Shown here: positions 26,572 through 35,664 of the stretch, in pieces | Numbering within the stretch: the stretch's first letter is position 1 | Layout of the letters: every line of letters starts with the position of its first letter | Assembly: GCA_943789165.1 (NCBI GenBank) | Contig: CALSTB010000005.1 | Coordinates: 279,001 to 343,000, forward strand | Source of the DNA: an uncultured Bacteroidia bacterium | GTDB taxonomy: Bacteria > Bacteroidota > Bacteroidia > NS11-12g > UBA9320 | DNA length: 64,000 nt | Direction: 5' to 3' | Program-made: the position numbers and the translations under genes | Notes under the pieces: model-generated | The model's database searches: none | The model's input: the letters and a program-made list of their open reading frames with translations, nothing else | Told to the model about the DNA's origin: nothing

Positions 26572-27066
26572 TTAGACAACTACAAATTTGATTACACTGC
26601 TGACATTCCCAGATATCACAAAACAATAATATACGCCAGGTTGGTAACCCGCACGTTCCAAGCTAAACTGTCGAGAGGTAAGCGACAAAAAATTCTGACT
26701 AAACATCACCTTGCCGAAACTATTTCGAATTTGTATCAATGCCGAACCTTTGTCGTAGAACTGCAGATATAAAGTAATAAAGTCGGTAACGAGGGTTGGA
26801 TAAATGGTGGCAAAAACATAATCGTTCTGACAAACACCATCGTGGTTTATTTGATTTACACCGCCGTTTCTAAAGGCAACACATTCATTTCTATACGTCA
26901 CTTGGTCGCAGCCACAAACAGGCAAGAAACTTGGGTCGTTGCACTGGTAGTATGGATCTACACGTCCAGGGTCAACACATGGTTGGTTGATCTGAGCGTA
27001 TGTAAATTGAGATACAAGCGTGAAAAATAAGATCGATAAAAAATGTTTCAAGGCGTGCCGCTTCAT
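26572..27066 (-). CDS. Secreted Kazal-domain protein with T9SS type A sorting tail
   Basis: A 164-residue secreted protein. A Sec signal peptide (cleaved near FTYAQ, residue 25) precedes a compact cysteine-rich Kazal-type serine protease inhibitor domain at about residues 30-80, with the hallmark PVCGCDQVTYRNECVAF and the final NHDGVC. The last 75 residues match a T9SS type A C-terminal domain (YPTLVTDFITLYL, RAGYQPGVYYCFV, SVIKFVVV), so it should be exported and anchored by PorU/PorV. An inhibitory role is inferred from the fold only; many bacterial Kazal domains have unknown targets. An exact -7 box ends 4 bases before the ATG. Confidence 0.82.
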   Translation of the reverse strand: MKRHALKHFLSILFFTLVSQFTYAQINQPCVDPGRVDPYYQCNDPSFLPVCGCDQVTYRNECVAFRNGGVNQINHDGVCQNDYVFATIYPTLVTDFITLYLQFYDKGSALIQIRNSFGKVMFSQNFLSLTSRQFSLERAGYQPGVYYCFVISGNVSSVIKFVVV

Positions 27067-27070
27067 CTCT

Positions 27071-27078
27071 CAAATGTA
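27071..27078 (-). promoter_or_regulatory. Candidate -7 box directly before the Kazal-domain gene
   Basis: The minus strand reads TACATTTG, an exact TAnnTTTG match, ending 4 bases before the ATG at 27066, so transcription would begin at the start codon. The box would also serve the MBL, GNAT and dxs genes downstream. Confidence 0.5.
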
Positions 27079-27202
27079 GGTTTATGGAACGAGAGTTTGG
27101 CAAGAGTGCAGAAGGAATCTTAAATCATATTTCGGTCATAGAAATGAAACAGACCAACCCTTTTGAATTTGGCTACGTGTCGGTAGTCAAATGACAATGA
27201 TT

Positions 27203-28147
27203 ATGAAAAAGACTAAAATGATGTTGGCACTTGGCGCTTTACTTGGTGCCTTAGGATGTAATGATGATGTGATACAAGATCTGTCATCACCAACGGACAC
27301 AACAAAAGAAAAAGAAGTAGTACAAGCGTTTTTAGCCAAAAACGCCCCTCCGGCACAACATTTTACTGTGGACAGTGACCAACCCATCGAAATTGTAACC
27401 AAAGGGAGGTTGACATTCAAGTTCGAGAAAAACGCGTTCAAGAATTCTGACCGGTCAGGTCGCCTGACTGGTAATGTTGACATTTCAATCACCGAATATG
27501 TATCCAACGCAGATATCATTTATGGTGGGGTAACGACAACAACGGCAAATCAGTTACTCCAATCAGGAGGAATGTTTAACATAGAAGTAACACAGAATGG
27601 TCAACAGCTAAGTCTAAACAGCAAACAATACGATGTTGATTTTCCGACAGATGCAATCGACTACAGCATGCTTTTATTTAAAGGAGAAGAAGTAATCAAT
27701 GAAAATGGTGAGCCAGACATCAGTTGGGAAGAGAACTATGATTCATGGGTAAGTGATGACTCCATAAGACAAGACACAATATACCGAACAAAGCTTGGCT
27801 TCTTGAATTGGGGGAACCTTGATAAATATGCATTAACCACGAATGGTTCCATCGTTCATTTGAAGCTTCCGGAAATCTATACCAATAAAAACACGCTTGT
27901 GTATACAGTTTTGGCAGATAGGAGTATCACGTATATGTATTCGAGTCAAGCTAAGAAAGAATTCAACTCTAAACAGTACTTGATGCCCGCCGACCTTGAC
28001 TTTAAAATATTGGTAATCTCAAGCGCAGACGGAAACTTAAAGTACAAATTGATTCATTCTAAAGTGGTACCGAATCACATGGAAGTAGTGGCAGAATTAG
28101 ACGCCGTTTCTGAAGCAGACTTAGATCAAGTTATTCAAAATATATAA
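27203..28147 (+). CDS. Hypothetical lipoprotein, tandem paralogue A
   Basis: A 314-residue lipoprotein of a Bacteroidota family without a firm name. The signal ends in a lipobox (LGALGC, Cys19), followed by an acidic, threonine-rich linker. The core at about residues 45-160 alternates like a beta-sandwich and contains the recognisable ITEYVSNADIIYGGVTTTT and GGMFNIEVTQNGQQL segments, the pattern of a ZU5-like domain. The neighbouring gene encodes the same architecture. Of three in-frame ATGs, 27203 is used because it gives MKK directly before the hydrophobic signal. Presumably outer-membrane or surface-anchored; function unknown. Confidence 0.65.
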   Translation: MKKTKMMLALGALLGALGCNDDVIQDLSSPTDTTKEKEVVQAFLAKNAPPAQHFTVDSDQPIEIVTKGRLTFKFEKNAFKNSDRSGRLTGNVDISITEYVSNADIIYGGVTTTTANQLLQSGGMFNIEVTQNGQQLSLNSKQYDVDFPTDAIDYSMLLFKGEEVINENGEPDISWEENYDSWVSDDSIRQDTIYRTKLGFLNWGNLDKYALTTNGSIVHLKLPEIYTNKNTLVYTVLADRSITYMYSSQAKKEFNSKQYLMPADLDFKILVISSADGNLKYKLIHSKVVPNHMEVVAELDAVSEADLDQVIQNI

Positions 28148-28165
28148 CACTAAAAAAACAACCTT

Positions 28166-29143
28166 ATGAAAAACAAGTTTAAAATGTCAATGGCCATTAT
28201 GCTCATTGGTGGATTGTTTGCTGGCTGCGAGGTGGACGATCCTCTAACTACTGGAGGAAGTGGTAACACCACCTTTTCATCAGCGCAAGCCTATCTAAAA
28301 AGCAAGGCGCCTGAAACGCAAAGATTTTCAAAAGACGCATCCAATCGTTTCACCATAAAATCAGCCAACGGATTACACTACAGATTTAGACCTAATGCAT
28401 TTAAAACCAGTGCAGGACAAATCGTAACAGGGCAAGTAAACATCGAACTAACCGAATACTTAAACAAAGCTGATATGGTGTTTTCCGGAGTCACAACGAC
28501 TTCTGGTTCCGAATTTTTAGAGTCTGGGGCCATGTTTAATATAAAAGCGACACAGAATGGGCGAGAATTGTTATTAGTAGATGATTATCGTGTGCAAGTT
28601 CCATCGCAAGACCAGGATCCAAACATGATTATTTTTCAAGGGGAGGAAGTGGAAGATTCTGCTGGAACCTCAGTCAACTGGGTGCCATCAAAAACCTCAA
28701 CGGTGGTGCGAGATACTACACAAGGCGATACCACTTGGTCAGACACCACGTACGACCCAGGATATTATTACACCTTACAGATTCGTTTTTTAAGCTGGTG
28801 TAACTTAGATCGCTATTGGAATTCATCCACTGGAAGCCCTATTAGGGTTAAAATAAAAGAAAGCGGCAAAGAAGGGGCCATCGTTTATGTTGCGATCAAA
28901 ACCTTGAATGGAGTAGTTACGCTTAGGTATTATCCGACGCTCGGAGAATTCAACTCAAGTAAGTATAATTTGCCCCACGGCTGGGACATCACCATTATTG
29001 TCGTCTATGTCGATAAAGTCAAAAAACAATTGGAGTATGCGTGGATCGATTCTCAAACGCGGGATAACCATCTTGAGGAAGTCGATAAACTCACTGTCAT
29101 ATCCGAAGCCGACTTAGAGGCATTAGTAAAAACTTTGCAGTAG
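28166..29143 (+). CDS. Hypothetical lipoprotein, tandem paralogue B
   Basis: A 325-residue paralogue of the preceding gene, 18 bases downstream and co-transcribed with it. It has a signal with a lipobox (GLFAGC, Cys21), the same core segments (ITEYLNKADMVFSGVTTTS-like, GAMFNIKATQNGREL), and the same closing helix (VISEADLEALVK versus AVSEADLDQVIQ). It differs mainly in an inserted Asp/Thr-rich stretch around residues 185-200. Tandem duplication is clear from the shared layout. A terminator follows. Confidence 0.65.
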   Translation: MKNKFKMSMAIMLIGGLFAGCEVDDPLTTGGSGNTTFSSAQAYLKSKAPETQRFSKDASNRFTIKSANGLHYRFRPNAFKTSAGQIVTGQVNIELTEYLNKADMVFSGVTTTSGSEFLESGAMFNIKATQNGRELLLVDDYRVQVPSQDQDPNMIIFQGEEVEDSAGTSVNWVPSKTSTVVRDTTQGDTTWSDTTYDPGYYYTLQIRFLSWCNLDRYWNSSTGSPIRVKIKESGKEGAIVYVAIKTLNGVVTLRYYPTLGEFNSSKYNLPHGWDITIIVVYVDKVKKQLEYAWIDSQTRDNHLEEVDKLTVISEADLEALVKTLQ

Positions 29144-29170
29144 ACCTTTTATTCATGTAAATGTGTAAAA

Positions 29171-29204
29171 AGTCACTTTCTTCATTGAAGGTGGCTTTTT
29201 TTTT
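29171..29204 (+). terminator. Rho-independent terminator of the lipoprotein pair
   Basis: A stem of about 10 bp with G-U pairs (29171-29180 with 29187-29196) is followed by nine T residues, about 30 bases past the stop of paralogue B. Confidence 0.75.
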
Positions 29205-29215
29205 GTTCAACCCAT

Positions 29216-29223
29216 TACATTTG
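29216..29223 (+). promoter_or_regulatory. Candidate -7 box directly before the HELGH protein gene
   Basis: TACATTTG, an exact TAnnTTTG match, ends 4 bases before the ATG at 29228, predicting a leaderless transcript. It lies immediately after the preceding terminator's T tract. Confidence 0.45.
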
Positions 29224-29227
29224 ACTC

Positions 29228-29779
29228 ATGCGCAATGGCAATAAGGTGTATCCTGGTAAGTTGAAGTCTGAAGTTGAGAAAGCATTGTCGTTTTATCCAG
29301 AATTAAAGAACGTCGCCATCGAGTTTAAATGGGGCGTTTTTACTCAGCACTCCTTTATGTTGGCACAGCCCAAAGTCATTACCATGTTGCGTAACAAAGA
29401 GGATAGGGAATATCAAATCATCATGCGCAAGAAGTTTTTTTTGAAAAACAAACGCGTACCCAATAGGAGAATACCGTCTGATGTCCTGGTAGGTTGGTTA
29501 GGTCATGAGTTAGGTCACATCATGGATTATAAACCCCGCACAAACTGGAACTTGGCCTGGTTTGGCATTCGGTATTATTTCGACAAGTCATTCTTAAAAA
29601 AGGCTGAAATTACGGCTGATTATAATGCTGTCAAACACGGACTGATTAAAGAACTTCTGGTGTCCAAAGAATTTGGACGCAATCCTATGTTCTTTCCTTG
29701 GAAGTATATAAACAAGCTGAATACTTTGTACCCGAGTGTGGAACAAGTGAAAAAATGGGCGGAGGAAGTAGAGGTCTAA
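29228..29779 (+). CDS. Putative zinc metallopeptidase (HELGH motif, 183 aa)
   Basis: A small cytoplasmic-looking protein with a thermolysin-type zinc motif, HELGH (in LGHELGHIMDY, near residue 95), followed about 32 residues later by a candidate third ligand in AEITADYNAVKHG. There is no signal peptide or membrane helix. The N-terminal half is basic (KKFFLKNKRVPNRR). I do not recognise the exact family; activity is inferred from the motif. The stop overlaps the convergent serS stop by four bases. Confidence 0.65.
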   Translation: MRNGNKVYPGKLKSEVEKALSFYPELKNVAIEFKWGVFTQHSFMLAQPKVITMLRNKEDREYQIIMRKKFFLKNKRVPNRRIPSDVLVGWLGHELGHIMDYKPRTNWNLAWFGIRYYFDKSFLKKAEITADYNAVKHGLIKELLVSKEFGRNPMFFPWKYINKLNTLYPSVEQVKKWAEEVEV

Positions 29780-31044
29780 TCTATCCGATCAAAACCTAAA
29801 TAAGGTCTTAATACTTCAGGCATTTCAATACCCGAATCTGTCTGGTTGTTTTCCAACAATGCGGCAACGATTCTTGGCAACGCCAAAGCACTTCCGTTCA
29901 AGGTGTGTGCGTATTGCATCTTTCCGTCATCGTTCTTAAATCGAAGCTTTAGTCTATTGCTCTGGAAGGTTTCAAAACAAGACACAGAACTCACTTCAAG
30001 CCATTTTTCTTGTGCGGCAGAATAGACTTCCATGTCATAGGTTAACGCACTTGTAAAGCCCATATCGCCTCCACACAAACGCAAAACGCGATAATGCAAG
30101 CCAAGTTTCTGAAGCAGACTTTGAACGTACAAGCTCATTTCTTCCAAAGTCTTATACGATTCATCAGGATGAGTGATTTGAATAATCTCAACTTTGTCGA
30201 ATTGATGTAGTCGGTTTAATCCGCGTACATCTTTTCCATAACTACCAGCTTCTCTTCTAAAGCAAGGCGTATATCCCATATTTTTAATTGGGAAATCATC
30301 CTTATTCACAATGACGTCTCGGTAAAGATTGGTCAACGGGACCTCTGCAGTGGGTATGGCAAAAAGATTGTCAACTGTCATGTGATACATCTGGCCCTCT
30401 TTGTCGGGTAACTGACCCGTACCAAACCCAGAAGCTTCATTTATAAAGATTGGCGGTTGGATTTCATTGTATCCTTGTTTCAATCCTTCGTCCAAAAAGA
30501 AGTTAATCAAGGCTCTTTGTAATCGTGCGCCTTTTCCTTTATACACTGGGAAACCTGCACCGGTAACTTTCACACCAAGTTCAAAGTCAATTAAGTCATA
30601 CTGCTCACACAATTCCCAGTGTGGTTTGTTGGTGGTCAAGCTAGGCTCGCTACCATGACTTAAAATGATTTCGTTTTCTTCAGGCGTTTTGCCAGTTGGC
30701 ACAGAGTCATGTGGCGCGTTTGGAATTTGAGTCAATGCATCCGTCAAAGCGTCGATTGCCTCTCGTAACTCAGACTCAAGTTGTTTGGTTTGTTCTTTTA
30801 TTTCTACCGTTTTGGCCTTTAGTGCTTCGGCTTCATCACGCTTACCAGCTTTGAAACAGTCGCCAATTTCTTTCGAAATAGCATTCAGACTCGCCAACAA
30901 ACTGTCTAATTCTGTTTGTGTGTGCTTTCGTTTGTCATCCAAGGCAACAACATCATTTAACTCTTGGTCGAATCGCTTACCACGCTTCGCCAACCGACTG
31001 CTGATATCGTCAAATGCATTCCGAATTTCTTGTACTTGTAACAT
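29776..31044 (-). CDS. serS: Seryl-tRNA synthetase
   Basis: Class II aminoacyl-tRNA synthetase charging tRNA-Ser. The 422-residue protein has the N-terminal long coiled-coil arm that grips the tRNA (about residues 1-105), then the catalytic core with motif 2 (PCFRREAGSYGKDVRGLNRLH) and motif 3 (LNGSALALPRIVAALLE), and the usual ending PEVLRPYLGF. The open frame runs back to 31191, but the ATG at 31044 gives the standard N-terminus MLQVQEIRNAFDD. Confidence 0.97.
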   Translation of the reverse strand: MLQVQEIRNAFDDISSRLAKRGKRFDQELNDVVALDDKRKHTQTELDSLLASLNAISKEIGDCFKAGKRDEAEALKAKTVEIKEQTKQLESELREAIDALTDALTQIPNAPHDSVPTGKTPEENEIILSHGSEPSLTTNKPHWELCEQYDLIDFELGVKVTGAGFPVYKGKGARLQRALINFFLDEGLKQGYNEIQPPIFINEASGFGTGQLPDKEGQMYHMTVDNLFAIPTAEVPLTNLYRDVIVNKDDFPIKNMGYTPCFRREAGSYGKDVRGLNRLHQFDKVEIIQITHPDESYKTLEEMSLYVQSLLQKLGLHYRVLRLCGGDMGFTSALTYDMEVYSAAQEKWLEVSSVSCFETFQSNRLKLRFKNDDGKMQYAHTLNGSALALPRIVAALLENNQTDSGIEMPEVLRPYLGFDRID

Positions 31045-31148
31045 GGGCCGTATTAATGCGGCAAAATTGCCATAAAACGAGGGAAGAATAAAGTCGTTGG
31101 TGAAAAAAGTGTATAAGAATCTGGGTTTTCCTTGAGACGTTGTTGTCG

Positions 31149-31156
31149 TATGTTTG
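31149..31156 (+). promoter_or_regulatory. Candidate -7 box of the EptA-GDPD fusion gene
   Basis: TATGTTTG, an exact TAnnTTTG match, ends 17 bases before the TTG at 31174. Its position supports the TTG start over the first ATG at 31252, which would need a leader of about 90 bases. Confidence 0.45.
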
Positions 31157-31173
31157 CCGAACCGAAAAAATAA

Positions 31174-34044
31174 TTGACAAAAGAAAAGCAAATATCACAC
31201 GAAAAACCCCCTGTAAAATGGACCCAATGGTTGTCGTATGGATGGCTGGCGATGAGTTTTATCTTGTTACTTTTTATCCTAAAACCGTTTGACAAAGCGC
31301 TAAAGAATGCTGACCATACCCATTATTCTGTGGAATGTCAAAACGACTCAGTCGCTGGGTATTCAGTGGATTATAATGGTGTCGTTGATTTTGTCGCTTA
31401 CCCTTATCATAGTTGTGTAAGTACGTTTGTCTTCAAAGAATCGTCCGTATACAGACTTCGTTTTGCCAATAAGAACAAAGCATTTAATACGATTCGAATT
31501 GTTAAAAATGGGTATGAAGTGGATTCATTCTCCGTTTCATCTAAACGAAATGTAAGTGTTGAGTTATATGCCAACGATGAATTAAAAATAATTGTTTCAT
31601 CGTTAGACGCTTCCAAGCCTGAAGTTGCAGTCAAATTCCAAACAGACAACAGTCTGGTTCAGAGGAGCATTTATTACATATTAGCCATCTGGTTGATGAT
31701 TGGTATTTGGTTAACCGTGGCCTTTGGTGGCATTCACCTCATTTTACCAAGTGTATGGTTGTTACTCGCGTGTTACAACGAACATCTGTATGAACCAGAA
31801 TCGTGGATGTTACCCATGTTTGGGTTTATTGGTATAACCGCTTTAATCACAGCTATCCGGTTCTTATTAGCAAAAACCAGTCTTGGCATTGTTTCTAAAT
31901 CCATCGTTCTTCTGTTTGATTACGTTGTATTAATCATGTCAACAGTCTTACTAGGGTTCATTTGGAACTACAAACGCTATGGTTACCGACTGGACTACGA
32001 CACCGTTATCGCATTGCTTCAAACGAATGTCAAAGAAAGCATTGAGTTTGCACTGGCTGAGTTGGGGTGGATAGCAGTTTTATTAGTCATTCTCGTTTTT
32101 CTAATTCCCTTTGTTCTCTGGTTCTTAGGGAACAAAACGAAACTCAAAGAATTTAAGTTCAAAAACCTTGGATTGGTTGTGGTGGCAACTATTGTTGGAA
32201 GCGGTTTAATTGGACAAAGTCAATTCATAACACAAGTAAAATCGGCGTATAGCCAATATTATCAAGAGCTTAAAAAGTTCAATGTTGTGCAAAAACGGTT
32301 TTCAGATCCAGGTAATATTGAAGCCAGTAAATCGGAAACCGGAGAAACATACGTGTTTGTTATCGGGGAATCTCAGAGTAAGGAACACATGTCCTTGTAT
32401 GGATATCATCGTAATACGACGCCATTATTAGATTCTTTATCCAAGACAGGTGATATGACGGTGTTTGGAAATGCATTCTCAAGTCATACACATACCATCA
32501 TGGTGTTACGTGATGCCTTAACTCAAGCGAATCAATACAATGGTTTAAACTTTACAAATGTCCCAAGTCTAATCAACGTGTTAAACGCCGCTGATTTTGA
32601 GACGGTTTGGTTGAGTAATCAAGTAAAATTGAGCAACTGGGATAACATAGTTTCTGCAATCGCCGTGGGCTGTGATAAACAAATTTTTGTCAATAAAAAC
32701 ATCGGTGAAGCGGTTAGAAATAGTCCGTATGATGAGCGGGTATTGCCGGAGTTAGAAAACTTATTGTCCGATAAAACGACAAAAAACAGAGTCATTTTCG
32801 TTCATTTACTTGGAAATCATGGACAGTATGCTGAACGCTATCCAAGTCGTTTTAAAACACTTCCATCAAAAGGCGCTGCAGATTACGGTGTTCAAGGAGA
32901 TTTGAAAATTTGGGAGGCATACGACAACTCAATTCGGTATAACGATTCAATCTTGTATGAGATATGTGATATCGTGAATACGTTTGCTAAAGGTCCAAGC
33001 ATGGTGTCGTATTTCGCCGATCACGCAGAAGATTTAAGTGGAAATAGAGGACATAATTCTGGGCAGTTTACTTTCCGAATGACCCAAATCCCCATGTTTA
33101 TTTGGTGCAATAAAGACTACCAAAATGCATATACCGATACATGGAAGCGCATTGGTGACGTAAAAGAGCGATTGTTTTCAAATGATTTGTTTTTTCAGAT
33201 GGGATTGGATTTAACCAACGTGAAAACACCATTGATTGATTCAAAGTACAATGTATTAAGTGCGAATTACTCAATTGATACTCTAAAAACGAAAAGTGGT
33301 GCAATTGTGTATGACAATCCTAGTAATGGATATACAAACCTGAAACGCAATGTTGTTTTTATCGATACCACGGCACAACTCAATCGAATAGGCGTACATA
33401 GAGTAAATAGTTTCGGGAAGTTAAATGAAGTGCAGAAATCAGGATTAAGAACGATTGAACTTGATGTGAAATACATCGATGGTGTGTTAATGGTTGGTCA
33501 TGGCGAGGCACATGTGATGAGTGGTTTGACATTGGAAACGTATATCGCAGAACTGAATTTGTTAAACGTCGACAAAATTTGGTTGGATATTAAAAACCTC
33601 TCTGCGATAAACTTGCAAGAAGTTATTACTGCACTTTCAGCTTTAGAGGAGCGCTTTAGAATTAAGTCTAGGTTGATTGTTGAAACGCAATCACAAGAGT
33701 ATGCCATGTCTAAAATAGCGCAAATGGGTTTTAATGTAAGTTATTATCTACCGACTAATTTGGTTGAAAAATCATCTAGTGAACAGGATGAAGAAGCTGC
33801 AAAAATTGCCAATCAGCTTAAATATCAGAAAGTTACCTCCATTTCTTTCGATGCGAAATTGTATGATTTCGTTAAGGAAAAGTTGGAAAGTAAGATCAAT
33901 CCGAATATTCAATATCATACTTGGGATTTGAACTTAAATGTGAGAAATGGCCATTTTAGTTCAGCATTACAAGAACAACGTTTTTATTTGGACACGCGGG
34001 TAAAGACAATTTTAGTGTCGTATCCTTCCGTTTTTGAATTATAA
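31174..34044 (+). CDS. Membrane phosphoethanolamine-transferase-like protein fused to a GDPD-like domain
   Basis: A 956-residue inner-membrane protein. The N-terminal 350 residues hold about seven membrane segments. Next is an alkaline-phosphatase-fold domain of the EptA/sulfatase type (about residues 390-690): VIGESQSKEHMSLYGY with the metal-binding Glu near 398, the likely Thr nucleophile in SHTHTIMVLRDALT near 438, HLLGNHGQYAERY, and the DH metal pair in YFADHAEDL near 614. The last about 215 residues look like a glycerophosphodiesterase/PI-PLC-like barrel: IGVHRVNS near 740, TIELDVKYIDGVLMVGHGE, and WLDIKN, keeping HR, ExD and H. The first domain transfers phosphoethanolamine to lipids or glycans in known proteins; the role of the second is unknown. 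TTG start chosen. Confidence 0.78.
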   Translation: MTKEKQISHEKPPVKWTQWLSYGWLAMSFILLLFILKPFDKALKNADHTHYSVECQNDSVAGYSVDYNGVVDFVAYPYHSCVSTFVFKESSVYRLRFANKNKAFNTIRIVKNGYEVDSFSVSSKRNVSVELYANDELKIIVSSLDASKPEVAVKFQTDNSLVQRSIYYILAIWLMIGIWLTVAFGGIHLILPSVWLLLACYNEHLYEPESWMLPMFGFIGITALITAIRFLLAKTSLGIVSKSIVLLFDYVVLIMSTVLLGFIWNYKRYGYRLDYDTVIALLQTNVKESIEFALAELGWIAVLLVILVFLIPFVLWFLGNKTKLKEFKFKNLGLVVVATIVGSGLIGQSQFITQVKSAYSQYYQELKKFNVVQKRFSDPGNIEASKSETGETYVFVIGESQSKEHMSLYGYHRNTTPLLDSLSKTGDMTVFGNAFSSHTHTIMVLRDALTQANQYNGLNFTNVPSLINVLNAADFETVWLSNQVKLSNWDNIVSAIAVGCDKQIFVNKNIGEAVRNSPYDERVLPELENLLSDKTTKNRVIFVHLLGNHGQYAERYPSRFKTLPSKGAADYGVQGDLKIWEAYDNSIRYNDSILYEICDIVNTFAKGPSMVSYFADHAEDLSGNRGHNSGQFTFRMTQIPMFIWCNKDYQNAYTDTWKRIGDVKERLFSNDLFFQMGLDLTNVKTPLIDSKYNVLSANYSIDTLKTKSGAIVYDNPSNGYTNLKRNVVFIDTTAQLNRIGVHRVNSFGKLNEVQKSGLRTIELDVKYIDGVLMVGHGEAHVMSGLTLETYIAELNLLNVDKIWLDIKNLSAINLQEVITALSALEERFRIKSRLIVETQSQEYAMSKIAQMGFNVSYYLPTNLVEKSSSEQDEEAAKIANQLKYQKVTSISFDAKLYDFVKEKLESKINPNIQYHTWDLNLNVRNGHFSSALQEQRFYLDTRVKTILVSYPSVFEL

Positions 34045-34089
34045 TCGGAATCGAATGAGGTTACAACCCTCAATTATTGAACTTAATTA

Positions 34090-34097
34090 TACATTTG
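34090..34097 (+). promoter_or_regulatory. Candidate -7 box of lpdA
   Basis: TACATTTG, an exact TAnnTTTG match, lies 15 bases before the ATG at 34113. It excludes the upstream TTG at 34077 as a start from this promoter and gives a leader of only a few bases. Confidence 0.5.
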
Positions 34098-34112
34098 CAA
34101 AAAAATCAATTA

Positions 34113-35498
34113 ATGGCATTAGATTTATTAGTTATAGGGAGCGGACCAGGTGGTTATGTGGCTGCGATTAGAGGAGCTCAACTTGGAATGAAAGTGGGTA
34201 TCGTAGAGAAAGCTGAATTGGGTGGTGTTTGTTTGAATTGGGGCTGTATCCCAACAAAAGCATTGCTAAAGTCAGCGCAAGTATTTGATTACATCAACCA
34301 TGCTTCTAACTACGGGATTTCAGTAAAAGACGCTTCCGCCGATTTTGGAGCAGTGGTAAAAAGAAGCCGTGACGTTGCAGATGGAATGAGTAAAGGCATT
34401 CAGTTCTTAATGAAAAAGAACAAAATTGAAGTGCATACTGGATTCGGTAAATTAATTGGAAAAGGAAAGGTGGAAGTTGACAACAACGGTAAGAAATCTA
34501 TCCTTGACGCAAAGCATATAGTGTTGGCAACAGGTGCTCGTGAGAGAGAATTGCCACATTTAAAAATAGATAAGAAAAAAGTAATCGGTTACCACGAAGC
34601 GCTGGTTTTGCCAAATCTTCCAAAGTCGATGATAATCGTTGGTAGTGGCGCAATAGGTAGCGAGTTCGCGTACTTCTATAATGCCATGGGAACTGACGTA
34701 ACGCTTGTAGAATTTTTGCCGAACATAGTTCCTAACGAAGACGTAGATGTGTCAAAGGCGTTGGAGAAAGAATTCAAAAAACAAGGAATCAAAGTCATGA
34801 CTTCTTCATCCGTTGAAAAGGTAGATACAAGCGGTAAGGACTGTAAAGTGTCGATTAAAACGGCTAAAGGCATGGAAGAAATGTCGGCTGAGATTGTGCT
34901 ATCGGCTGTTGGTGTTCAAACCAACATCGAGGGCATTGGTTTAGAAACCATGGGCATTAAAACAGAAAAAGGAAAGGTTGTGGTTGATGATTTTTATCAA
35001 ACCAATGTGCCAGGTGTTTATGCCATCGGAGATATCGTAGATGGTCCAGCTTTGGCGCACGTTGCCAGTGCAGAAGGAATCATCTGTATAGAAAAAATCG
35101 CTGGGGAAAACCCAGAACCATTGGATTATGGTAACATACCAGGTTGTACGTATTGCTCTCCAGAAATTGCGTCTGTTGGTTATACCGAGGCAAAAGCAAA
35201 AGAAGCAGGTTACGAATTGAAAATCGGAAAATTCCCATTTTCGGCAAGTGGAAAAGCAAGTGCCGCTGGAGCCAAAGAAGGTTTCGTTAAAGTAATATTT
35301 GATGCCAAATACGGTGAGTTCTTAGGAGCGCATATGATTGGAATGAATGTTACTGAAATGATTGCTGAAGTAGTTGCTGCGCGTAAGTTGGAAACTACTG
35401 GGCATGAGATTATCAAAACTGTTCACCCACACCCAACTATGAGTGAAGCGGTGATGGAAGCTGCAGCAGCAGCTTACGGTGAAGTGATTCACTTATAA
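34113..35498 (+). CDS. lpdA: Dihydrolipoyl dehydrogenase (E3)
   Basis: FAD-dependent E3 subunit that reoxidises lipoyl groups of 2-oxoacid dehydrogenase and glycine-cleavage complexes. The 461-residue protein has the FAD-binding GSGPGGYVAAIRGAQLG motif at the N-terminus, the redox-active disulfide motif GGVCLNWGCIPTKALLK near residues 38-54, a second Rossmann motif IIVGSGAIGSEFA near 175 and the C-terminal HPHPTMSEAVMEAA with the active-site His. Start ATG 34113 (MALDLLVIG) is set by the Rossmann motif. No other complex subunits are adjacent; a terminator follows. Confidence 0.96.
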   Translation: MALDLLVIGSGPGGYVAAIRGAQLGMKVGIVEKAELGGVCLNWGCIPTKALLKSAQVFDYINHASNYGISVKDASADFGAVVKRSRDVADGMSKGIQFLMKKNKIEVHTGFGKLIGKGKVEVDNNGKKSILDAKHIVLATGARERELPHLKIDKKKVIGYHEALVLPNLPKSMIIVGSGAIGSEFAYFYNAMGTDVTLVEFLPNIVPNEDVDVSKALEKEFKKQGIKVMTSSSVEKVDTSGKDCKVSIKTAKGMEEMSAEIVLSAVGVQTNIEGIGLETMGIKTEKGKVVVDDFYQTNVPGVYAIGDIVDGPALAHVASAEGIICIEKIAGENPEPLDYGNIPGCTYCSPEIASVGYTEAKAKEAGYELKIGKFPFSASGKASAAGAKEGFVKVIFDAKYGEFLGAHMIGMNVTEMIAEVVAARKLETTGHEIIKTVHPHPTMSEAVMEAAAAAYGEVIHL

Positions 35499-35517
35499 GA
35501 ACTCAAAATACATTTGA

Positions 35518-35552
35518 AAGTCCTAAATGCCTACGCGTTTAGGGCTTTTTTT
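35518..35552 (+). terminator. Rho-independent terminator of lpdA
   Basis: A 12-bp stem with G-U pairs (35519-35530 with 35535-35546) and a 4-base loop is followed by a T run. The rest of the 166-base gap to the next gene holds a weaker hairpin (35605-35612 with 35623-35630) but no gene that I can see. Confidence 0.7.
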
Positions 35553-35664
35553 GTGGTTGAAAGGTTTAAGCTCTCTGGTGATTGTGATAACGTTACATAG
35601 AAGTCAGTTGATTGGTCACAGCATCAACTGTGCTGTATTATTTTTTGGAAGTAAAAGACTGGCA

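Noticed and set aside
35605..35630. Hairpin CAGTTGAT/ATCAACTG as a terminator or small RNA
   Set aside because: It has no T tract next to it in either direction and no promoter that fits.
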